From NCBI GenBank assembly GCA_932294295.1, contig OW028573.1:52360329-52424328 (forward strand): a stretch of 64,000 bases of DNA. The letters run 5' to 3'. The position numbers and the translations under genes are program-made. The notes below the pieces were generated by a model. It ran no database searches, had not been told where the DNA came from, and saw nothing but the letters and a program-made list of their open reading frames with translations. The stretch comes from Alitta virens. Lineage: Eukaryota > Annelida > Polychaeta > Phyllodocida > Nereididae. This document shows positions 12,919 to 22,398 of the stretch, in pieces; within the stretch, counting starts at the first letter, position 1; each line of letters starts with the position of its first letter.

Positions 12919-13067
12919 TGTTGTTCATGGCTTCGCAGGTTTTGTTGGAATTAAAAGATCTAAACAGTATTTTATGTACATCCATCAATATTTATTTTTG
13001 TCTCGCAACAATGTTTATATGTATATATTCTGTGTAAATTATAAAATAAATAAATTCAAGGTAAACC
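12919..13067. other. Overlapping 3' ends of MAIP1 and FGGY
   Basis: Only 149 bp separates the MAIP1 stop from the FGGY stop. A plus-strand AATAAA lies at about 13044-13053, and the minus-strand counterpart (TTTATT at 12991-12996) lies further left. If both are used, the two 3' UTRs overlap antisense by several tens of bases. Confidence 0.55.
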
Positions 13068-16000
13068 TTACACTGCATTATTTTTCATAATACTTCTGTA
13101 AAGCTTCTGATGTTCAACCATCTTCAAAAAAACTTCATACTTCTTCTTATGATATCTGGAATACAATAAATTCCTTTAAAATTGCTTACAACACATATGT
13201 AAAATAAATAATGAAAGGAAAATAGAAATAGTTTCCATACCTTTTCGCAGCTTTATTCGGATTTACAGCTTTACCATTTCCACTCATTTCTTGCATGGCA
13301 ATCTTGAATAAATTAAATGATTAAGCATCAAGTAAAGAATGTGATTGAAATGCAATATTATATATTTGTGAAATACAAGGTCATAAATTTGCAAAACAGT
13401 TGTGTACACTTACCTGTACAGAAGGAAAATGTCCAGAAGCACAAGCTCCTAACATCGCTGCGCCCAATAATACTGACTCTTTAGAATCTGGACAAATTAT
13501 AGATAATCCTGCAATAAAAAGAATGTCATTTCACAAAATTTCCTTCAATACCACTGATGCAAAATTGGATATATTACAGAGCAGAATAACATTGCATAGC
13601 ATAATGGGGAGGTGGCCCTGTTAGTGAAGCAACATTAACAAAATCGAGCATGATATGTTTCAATGTTGGGCATGATATCTGGGCAGTTGCATGTTCACTG
13701 TTCTATTTAAGCAGACTAGAGTGACTTGACCTGTCGCTTAAGAAAACACTAAATCAAAAGTCGACAATTACCAAGGGCATCTGCATGCGTCTGAAGGAAG
13801 ATAGGGTTTTTCCGTAGTCCACCACATACATAAAGACACTGAATGGTGTGGCCATTCTTCCCAAGTGTTTCGATGATTTGACATGTACCATACTGAAAAA
13901 TAAAATAAAAAATGAGCACAGTACAGTGCTGACGTTTTCAGACTTTCACATTTTATAACATCTGTACATGGGACAAATGACTGATAAATTGTAACTTACA
14001 GCTAATGCCTGTATGGTGGCCAGGTATAGTAGTGCTAAACTTTCAACACCTGAGTCCAGTGTCAGCCCACAGACCTGTACAGTAACGGATATTTTACAGA
14101 ATAAATTAAAACACTTCATTACTAGACTAACAGCCAAATTCAAAAGGTGTTATTTTTAAAATAAAATTTAAAAAAATGGGTTAGAGAAAAACATTTGAAC
14201 TACTGAACAATCAAAATGACTACCATGCCCTTAAGTGTTGGATCTGCTATCGGAGACCTATTACCATGGAAATCTGGCCAGATATGCAAATCCTCAGTCA
14301 GTTCCCAAATTGGCTGGTCTCTATTTCTGGCTAATTTTTCAAGGACCTCATTAAGCAAAGTCTGAGGGTGGATTTTTCTGGAAGGGTGTGGCATGCAATA
14401 TAAAATGTTGTACCAACCAACACAATGCACAAACCAGTGTTAGAGCTCTGTAAAATGTTAGTAATAAATAGCAACTAGTGACTTGTTAGAGTGCAAACAT
14501 TAATATTTCTGAACAAGATTGGCCATGAAGTTTCAAATGCATTTGTAGTCAAATTACAAAGATTCATAAAATACACAACCAGCAGGCATTAAAATTGTCA
14601 GTTAACTTTTTTAATTGTCACCTCAGTGCCATTCTACATCCCAGAAATATTCTCTCATATCAAACTACATCACGCAGCTTCCATACCTAGACTCTGATTG
14701 TCCTTTGATCCAGGAATAAGCAGTATGTGTCTCTAAAATATGATCAATCTGAAACAGCAATTACCAAGAAAATGGTCATGCACAGCTTTAAGGATAAAGA
14801 CTAAGTGGTTTAGTACCAAAAGGAATTAAACTTGCTAGTTTTCCTGAAGCACTTTGACCAGCTTCATTTAACCACAGTCCAGGCACCATGGCAGAAAAAT
14901 ATGGTCCCCAAACACCAGGTACAAAACATGGCTGTTCACTCGATATCATGTGACAAGCTGATGTGCCGCAAATAAGCGCCAAACGTGATGCCAATGGTGC
15001 AGACTCAGTCACCCCAGAAGTAATGCAGCCTAAGGTTCCTGCAGAAATAATATATGGATTTCGAAATTAAATGAAGAACAATCTTAAGCACATTGAAAAT
15101 TCCAAATGTAAGAGTGGAGAGCTTTAGCAAAATGCATATTACTGAAATAAAAGAACCATAGTTTGGAGCTCACCAATTCCACCGGCATGTGCATCAATTA
15201 TAGAAGTGGCTACAGGGATGCCAGGTGGGAGACCCATCTTTGCAGCAGCAGCTTCGGACAAGGTGCCACACAGCTCCCCTGGGCAATGCACCTCATTTCC
15301 TGAAGAAAAAAAAGCATAAGTTTGATTTTTAGGTTGACTGATCAATAAATATTGACTGGATTAAATTGTGAACAAGTTTTAAAATTACCTATTTTCCGGT
15401 AATTGTCTTCTGATAGATCCTGGAGTCCTATTTGTTTAAAAAATGCATCATTCCATCCTTTATTGCCATCTCTATCAGCCAGGAAAGTCCACTTGCAAAC
15501 AAGGGAACACAGTGACCTATAAATTAAAGAACTTTTTTCACACTAGTAAATTATTGCTTTCATAAAACATCAGCATGCAGCATGCTCCAACAATATAATG
15601 CGCAGTCACTATGTAAAAAGGACATTACCTTGACAGACTACCTGTGGCCTTCCATGTAAGAAAGTCTGGCAAGTCAAAGAAGTGTCCTGCTCTCTCCCAA
15701 CACTGTTCCTTTAAATTCTGCAAAGTTCTGTTGAGATTAGCCTTAATGACTAGACAAGACACACAATTTACTAATTTAATTATAATTCTTTCCACAAAAA
15801 TTACCTTTTTCAACCATAATAGCTTTGGCATCTGCATTTCCAATGAAATGACACCACCGACACTCCTTAGTACTTCATGCCCTGTTTTATTAATAAACTC
15901 AGTTTCGGCAGCTGCTCTGTGGTCCATCCACATAATGATATTCCATTGACCCTCCCCTGAAATTAAATTATTCATCAATAACTGCATGGGGTTTTTATTT

Positions 16001-16435
16001 ACCAAATTGCAATAGTATATCACTGATATTCTTGCTACAGATGTACCTTTTTCATTTACAGGTAATGGTGTATAATCTTCTGCAAGAACAACAAGCGAAC
16101 ATGTTGCATCAAATCCAATGCCAGCAATTTTGCTCTTGTCTACTCCATTGCAAACCGACTAAAGAGAAAAGGCATGTCAGCAACAATATGGTATTGTGAA
16201 ATGAATGCACTAAATTGAAAATATGCCCCTCCCACCCAAAACTCACAGTTACAACTAAACAGACAGCCTCCCAAATTTCATTTGAAGACTGCTCATAGAA
16301 CCCTGGAGGCCCTGGTTCCCACACAGTGATATTTTGAGTCACATTAGCTAAAATATTTCCTTGGCTGGTGACAAGGGCTGCTCGCACACTGGAGGTGCCA
16401 ACATCAACACCTATAAACCACTCAATAGGCTCCAT
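13068..16435 (-). CDS. FGGY: FGGY-family D-ribulokinase
   Basis: Fourteen exons (minus strand, 5' to 3'): 16247-16435, 16047-16158, 15805-15956, 15629-15717, 15389-15516, 15174-15299, 14836-15038, 14687-14748, 14224-14377, 14000-14074, 13772-13892, 13414-13508, 13241-13302 and 13068-13155, giving 551 residues, the length I recall for the human enzyme. The ATG at 16435 was chosen because it puts the FGGY_N phosphate-binding motif ([16 protein letters not shown]) near residue 8. Other family signatures are [20 protein letters not shown] (residues 107-114, with the active-site Asp region), [47 protein letters not shown] and VCGGLRKNP (about 450-460), and the C-terminus ends KMVEHQKLY. The enzyme phosphorylates D-ribulose to D-ribulose 5-phosphate with ATP in the cytosol. 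The intron after exon 7 starts with GC. Head-to-head with STK11. Confidence 0.95.
14749..14835 (-). other. FGGY: GC-AG intron in FGGY
   Basis: The exon 7 sequence ends GGAAAACTA and the intron begins GCAAGT; the next exon begins ATTGATCAT after CAG. Using this non-canonical donor gives GKLIDH, the conserved kinase sequence; reading on instead runs into non-family residues and a stop. GCAAGT is the usual donor of GC-AG introns, spliced by the major spliceosome. Confidence 0.85.
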
Positions 16436-16841
16436 ACTTTTGCTGGCGCTGACCAAAGGTGGTGCAGTCTAATTTACTAGTTTGGCTTGAGTGAACGAGA
16501 TGGCAGCACCTGATGGTGTGATAATTTAGCGCCATCTTGTGTATATTGCAAGTTGAATAAGGCTTCAAAAACTTGCTTGGAATTGTTGATCTGGAGGGAA
16601 AAATTAATGTATTTATGGACGGAAAATTGCTAAAATATTTATTGAATGATTGCTCATAAAGAAATACGGACGTAGACAACTTACTTCACTGGGACTAATT
16701 TTACCAAAATTATATGCTCCCTTCCGCCATATTGGTTTTTGTCTTCATCTTGAAGCAGATTATCTGCTTGTGAATTTCTCCAAAACATGTACAGGAAACG
16801 ATGAATAACAATGGGTTGACAACCTTGGCGTTGGCACCTAG
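16436..16841. promoter_or_regulatory. Divergent promoter region FGGY/STK11
   Basis: The facing start codons are 406 bp apart. The interval holds CTTCCGCCATATTGG (16721-16735), combining an ETS-like core, a YY1-like GCCATATT and an inverted CCAAT box, and GCGCCATCTTG (about 16530), a YY1-like site upstream of FGGY. No TATA box is seen, as usual for housekeeping divergent promoters. Motif function is inferred from sequence only. Confidence 0.55.
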
Positions 16842-19800
16842 ATGGCTGCTGCAGTGGACATCACAATGGAAGTGGATACAGACTTCCTGGACGGAGCTAT
16901 CCCTTTCCCAATTTCTTACGGTGCTCAACCCATTGACTTTCTGGACAATGATGGGCAACCATTTTTCCACCGGGTCGATTCTGAACAAATTGTCTACGCC
17001 CCGAGGAGAAAACGGGCTAAACTCATTGGCAAATATGTCATGGGTGATTGCCTTGGCGAAGGTTCATATGGCAAAGTCAAGGAGTGCCTTGACTCAGAGA
17101 CATTGTGCAGAAAGGCTGTCAAGATACTTCAGAAGAAAAAATTGCGAAAAATACCCAACGGTGAAGCTAATGTCAAAAGGTTAATTTCTAGTTTGGGTGT
17201 TTAATTATTGGTGTATCATACATAATATTATGGTGTATGTGGTCCTTCCATGATTGTTATTCAAATGTTAGTAATTTTTTTGTAAAATATAAAAACCTGG
17301 GTCAAAGAACAAATTATGTTCAGTCTGCGACATTAGAAATACACAGTAGTGTCAGTATCGAGTTTATATCCGATGATTTTCAAACTAAAATTCAGTACTG
17401 ATGCATACGAAATCGAGTCATACCTGAACCACTCCACGAAATACTTGATAGAGGATGCATTTAAACATGATGAAACTCAGTGTGCTCCTAATGCAGGTAA
17501 CGCAAGCTTAATAGTTTAAGTAATATTGCAAATAACTGCTACATCATCATTTTTTATTACAAGAAATTGCAATTGACTGTCAAGCAAGTCACTTTTAGAC
17601 TTGAGTTTTCATCCATGCTGATTGCAATCTTTCCTCCATAAGCTGGGAGTCCTAAAATAATCTTTTTTTTTTTACAGGGAGATTCGTCTGCTGAAGCGGC
17701 TGTGCCATAAAAATGTTATCCAGTTATTTGATGTGCTATACAACGATGAGAAACAAAAAATATATCCTTTCAACGCTATCTTTATTATGTAGAACTATAG
17801 AAGTTATATTGTAGGTAAATGAAACACTGATTTAGTCGATTTAACTATGTGTCAATGTATTTTTTTTTTAGGACTAATTGGTAATATGATGACTTCATAA
17901 AGTCTGTCTTATTACCATTTAAACTATATCAATGTTGTTAGTGAGACCATCATTTCTTATGCATTTGCCTTTTTGGTATAATGTTACGCTCCACCTTGGA
18001 GGATTTTATGATTTTTCAGGATTATTCACCAAACCGCTTATTGAATGAATAATTAAATATAATTCTTGAATTTACTCGAGACTCTTGCTCTTGACTATGC
18101 TGAAATGGAGAAGCAGTGGATCAAGTTGATATAATTTATTATCAGATCAGTTGAGAAAGAAATGCACAAATCTACTTTTTAAATGAATAATAAACATGCA
18201 GTTCAGACATTATGCAGTTATGCAGGGAGGATAATCATTATGCAGTTATCATAACTGACCAAATCGATTTTTATATTTTCCAGTCTTGATTAGGGAATAT
18301 TTCTGACATTTTACAGTCTTGTAGCAGACTCCAAATAGTCATGATGCGTTTAGTTCATTTTATGCGGTTGAGCTGTCAAAATGCAGTTGTGACGATCAAC
18401 AAAGATGGGGGAGTCTATTATGCAGTTCGGGGAGGATAATCTGCAGCTAGTCAGCTTAACATTGTAGTAGTTCTGTAGTTGCTTGAGGGAGTGGATACTG
18501 TTTCTGTTCAGAATTGAATTCTATGTCGTTCTTGGTTTTATTTGATGATCAACTTTTGACCAAGTTACGCGGTCCGGTTGTCATGGATAGCCAGCGTTCG
18601 CTTCGGTAATGTCAAATGTCAATTGTCAACAAACAAGGTTAAACAATATTGAATGTATAGTTGTTTAGCATTATTACTATTGGCTGACCTTGATATGAAT
18701 ACATGTATCAGGAATACCTCAAGTACACTGCATTTAAAATGAATGTCTCTGCCAGGCTGCCCTGGCCTTCAAAGGGACCTTTGTGGTTTATGAATCATCA
18801 TTTTGCTTTCAATGCTTTGCATAGGTCAAACTCAAATTACTCAATCACTGAAAAATAAAATAAAAATTGCACTCAATGCACTGTCAGTGTACTTGTAGAC
18901 TAGCAGTATCTTTTGATAACTAAATATTTAGAAAATACTTTTCTTTGTGCTTATACAATCCAAAAACATTCACTCTCCACTATGCATGAAAATGAGGGGA
19001 TTCATAATTTACATGCAACAAAACCATTAAATTTGTACTGGTTTTCGAGCTCTGAAAAGAGGGTCACATTATGCTTGACATGGTAATGTACACCACCCAA
19101 TTTATTTTGTATTTTTATTAAAACTTAGGATGAAGTATGGACTCTCAAACATTTTATTAAGTGAAAATGAAGTGATAGAGATTTAAATTTGTCATTTCTT
19201 TCAGTGATTCTTTTTCAGAGTTCCAGTTTGTTAGCAATAGCAGCAATTTAGCTTGTTTAGTTCAGACATCAGCAAATGATAACAGCCTTTATCAGTCAAG
19301 TTTCCTTAACTCTCTGCACGTATTTGATAATGGAATATTGTATGATTGGTTTGCAAGAAATGCTTGAAAATGCCCCAGGAAAGAAACTGCCGATATGGCA
19401 AGGACATAAGTGAGTATCCACTGAACCTCAATTTTATTAATTTACAGTTACAACTAAAGAAAAAAAAATTATTGAACTTCAAAGTGAAGTTTTGCCTGAA
19501 CTTCTTTGAAAAACGATATAGAGGACATTGTGCTTAACTTTACAATTTTAACAACTTCAAGGTCTATATTTGTGGCTCAGCTAATGAAAACAACTTCAAT
19601 GAACAGGGATCGAAATAAGTCAAGAACCATCATTCAGGTTACTTGGAGGTTACCATAATTTTTTTTCATGGACGGACCAATGTTTGCGACAAAATTTGTC
19701 AAATTATTTGGTCACAACAGTTGCGGTTACCACATCAATATTTATGGTAACCGGAAAGCGGCTAACCATTGTTGAACCTTATTTCGATCCCTGAATGAAG

Positions 19801-22398
19801 GCGTCTTTACATTTTAATGAAATGCTTACTGATATTTCTTGTCTATTTCCAGCTATTTCTGTCAGTTGGTAGATGGCTTAGAATATATGCATAGTCAAAG
19901 CATAATCCACAAGGATATCAAACCTGGGAATTTATTACTTACAACCGGGAATATCCTCAAAATTACTGATTTGGGGGTTGCTGAGGTAAGTGTGAAGGTG
20001 GTTCTTTATGTTTTGTCAAAACTTTTCAATTAGGTCATGTCAGATGTAAATTGTACATTTGATGAGTGATGTATGATTGTTCCTTGGATTTAGGGTCGTG
20101 GTAATGTCTTTGTCTTTATGCAGTTGAGTGGCCGTGTGATACATGAATCTTTGTAACTTATTTGCTTAGATGGTGGATCCTTTTTCTATGGATGATTCAT
20201 GTCAAACTAGTCAAGGATCGCCAGCTTTCCAACCACCAGAGATTGCCAATGGAGATGATGTGTTTCCAGGATTTAAGGTCGACATCTGGTCTTCCGGAGT
20301 CACGCTGTGAGTGGACGATGAAAAACCAGTTATAAATGAGTGCTGAAAATGCCCTCCAGGCGCAATTTGAACTGTTGTAATTAAGCCTTCAAAGATTTCA
20401 TGAAATATATACAACTGGAATGTAGAAAAGTTCTGTATGTGTAATTTGGAGAATAACAGTGACAGATAACTTAGTGAAGTGTTGATGATTTTCATTAAGG
20501 GCTGTTCCATTTAAAGAAGGGTGTGTGTTGATTTTCCCTGCATTAAGATATTAAGAAATTACTGGTCAACCACCCTCCCCCGCTTTTTCTAAAATTTTCT
20601 GGTCAACCCCTTTTAAATGCAACAGCCCTACTGTGTATTACATTAGGTGCTTAAAACTAGATTTTTTAAACAATAGTGATGCCTTTAAGTGCCTTTGTTT
20701 GCTGATTAATCTTCTTTTTTTTTTTTCAGGTACAATGTTATCACAGGACAATATCCATTTGAAGGCGAAAATGTGTACAAGCTTTTTGAAAAAATAGGGA
20801 AAGGCGTTTTTACCATTCCAGATGAATTAGATGACAGTTTGAAAGATCTGATCAGAGGTAAATATATTTTGTAATTCAAAATTGCAAATTTAAATATTCT
20901 GATTCATAATTATGTATTCATGTATGTGAATTTAAGTGTTTGCCAAGTTCCTCATAAAAGTAGCATTAGTAACCTGAAACTTGGTCTTTTTTTTATTCAG
21001 GAATGATGGCACATAATCCTGCAGATAGGTTTGAAATTCAAGAAATCCGAGACCATACGTAAGGATAACGGTGACATTAATTTGCATGCAGTTTTAGGTC
21101 GCACAATTTGTTTGTGTGTAAGTGGGCATGGGTTTCTAAGATGGTCTTGTTTGTCAATATGCATTTTTAATTACATTTTAATCTCATTAAAATTCATTGT
21201 ACTAAAATCTTTAAATATATAGGGCTGTACCCCTTTATCTTCAAAAGGATACGATACGAATCACAATACAGTAAAGTCGATAGGATACGTATCTTGATAC
21301 GTATCGTTAAACTATGTCTTTCAGAACAAATAAAAGTTTATTATAAAACCTACATAATTTTAAGAGACTACAGAATTTAATGATCAAATCTTTATTATAA
21401 CTTCACACCCTTGTGCTAAATCTTCATCTAATTAGATAGAGTCAGAGGATGTTTTTCTTTGAAAGCACTCAAAACATCTGGGGCTGCCTATTGTTTAAGT
21501 GTGTGGTTATTATTACATAACGATTATCAATTCCTGTATCGTTATGCTTGTACCGGTGCAAACCGTATATCGAGAACCGGTGTACAGCCCTTATATTATA
21601 TATGATAAGGGTTCGTGAATATTTTATTGTATTTACAGTGTGTTCATAACTTCCAATGTAATTTCCAGATGGTTCAGGAAAAGACCGGGAAGAACGTTTG
21701 AGTTTGTCTTACCCCCACCACTAGTGGATGCTAACGATAAACTGCGTAACATGTCAGTGCTACCTTATTTGGAATCGCTGCATCGATGCGGAACTCCCAG
21801 TCAGGAAGAGGAGGATGAATTAGGATCGAGCTTTCAACAATCATATCCCTCTCAACCACCAGGTGAGTGATACCTGGTGTGATGTGGGATGTTTTATTCT
21901 GAAGTAATACTGAGTTGTTGATGTCACTAACCAGTACAATAATTTGTTGAGATGGTATAATTCTTTCAAAAGATCTTTCATTGAACCTTGAGATTTGTCT
22001 GTCATTGAACTTACATATTTTACTGTACACAGGACTCAAACAGTCTTTTTGTTATAAGAAGGATTGGTTTTTAAGTGAGGAGGAAGTCAACAGTCATATT
22101 TAATTCTAGGTTTAGAAGTATAACAGAATTTTCCATTTATTATTTATAAATGTGTAATTGAATACGTGCCTATGAAATAGAATTGTTAGGAAAGTATGCT
22201 GTAAATCTAACTAATTGTCTCATGAAAATAGATTTTTGGTGACAAATTATTGATGGTGTTTTTTGACATTTGTATCTTTTTTCAGCTGCTGCCTCAGCCT
22301 CTGGTGTACTAGAAGTCCCAGAAGTGAGCGAAAAACCAAAAAAGAAAAGAATAATCAATGTGCGAAAATTGACTATAAATGCTTGCAAACAGTCCTGA
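16842..22398 (+). CDS. STK11: Serine/threonine kinase STK11 (LKB1)
   Basis: Nine exons: 16842-17179, 17678-17761, 19320-19409, 19853-19985, 20170-20306, 20730-20857, 21001-21058, 21669-21862 and 22286-22398, summing to 425 codons (424 residues; human about 433). The kinase domain has a glycine loop LGEGSYGKV (71-79), catalytic Lys94 in KAVKIL, Asp192 in [10 protein letters not shown], Asp210 in DLG (LKB1 characteristically has DLG, not DFG) and QPPE in place of APE. The N-terminal [12 protein letters not shown] basic stretch is the conserved nuclear localisation region. The C-terminus ends CKQS, a CaaX-type prenylation signal, preceded by RKLT where vertebrates have the RRLS phosphosite. LKB1 with STRAD and MO25 phosphorylates the activation loops of AMPK and related kinases, controlling energy balance and polarity. 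Exon 1 ATG sits in AGATGGC. Intron 2 is U12-type AT-AC; the other introns are GT-AG. Exon boundaries match those of human STK11 as I remember them. Confidence 0.97.
17762..19319 (+). other. STK11: U12-type AT-AC intron (STK11 intron 2)
   Basis: The 5' splice site is ATATCCTTT at 17762-17770, an exact minor-spliceosome donor. The branch site TTTCCTTAAC lies at 19301-19310 and the intron ends CAC at 19319, so the branch adenosine is 10-11 nt from the splice site, the expected spacing. Splicing joins AAA AT to G TAT TTG, giving KQKMYLIMEYC, the conserved LKB1 hinge. There is no usable GT-AG alternative at this junction: reading on from exon 2 meets TAG within a few codons. Confidence 0.95.
18198..18430 (+). 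repeat. Clustered TTATGCAGTT motif in the U12 intron
   Basis: ATGCAGTT or a one-base variant occurs about six times (near 18198, 18214, 18238, 18370, 18381 and 18419), twice next to a shared GGGAGGATAATC block. It may be an old, degraded repeat; no termini were found. Confidence 0.4.
19604..19793. mobile_element. 190-bp MITE, hAT-like termini
   Basis: Perfect 16-bp terminal inverted repeats CAGGGATCGAAATAAG and CTTATTTCGATCCCTG bound the element, with a second inverted block (GGTTACCATAA / TTATGGTAACC) inside. AATGAA occurs directly on both sides (19598-19603 and 19794-19799) as an apparent 6-bp target-site duplication. CAGGG termini suggest the hAT superfamily, which normally makes 8-bp duplications, so the class is uncertain. 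It sits in STK11 intron 3 and has no coding capacity. Confidence 0.85.
20498..20629. mobile_element. 132-bp inverted-repeat element
   Basis: The left end AGGGCTGTTCCATTTAAA and the reverse complement of the right end AGGGCTGTTGCATTTAAA differ at one base. It lies in STK11 intron 5. A related left end is at 12515. A non-autonomous DNA transposon is the likeliest reading; no clear target-site duplication was seen. Confidence 0.7.
21221..21591. mobile_element. 371-bp inverted-repeat element
   Basis: Ends AGGGCTGTACCCC and GGTGTACAGCCCT are inverted repeats (12 of 13). The interior near the left end is rich in GATACG/CGTATC. Flanks are AT dinucleotide-rich, hiding any target-site duplication. 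It lies in STK11 intron 7 and carries no ORF. Confidence 0.6.

Noticed and set aside
16436..16456. Upstream extension of FGGY to 16456
   Set aside because: The codon there is TTG, not ATG. The ATG at 16435 gives the expected N-terminal length before the phosphate-binding motif.
17762..17820. Exonic read-through or GT donor after STK11 exon 2
   Set aside because: The apparent continuation hits a stop and no GT donor preserves the frame; the AT-AC pair restores the conserved hinge exactly.
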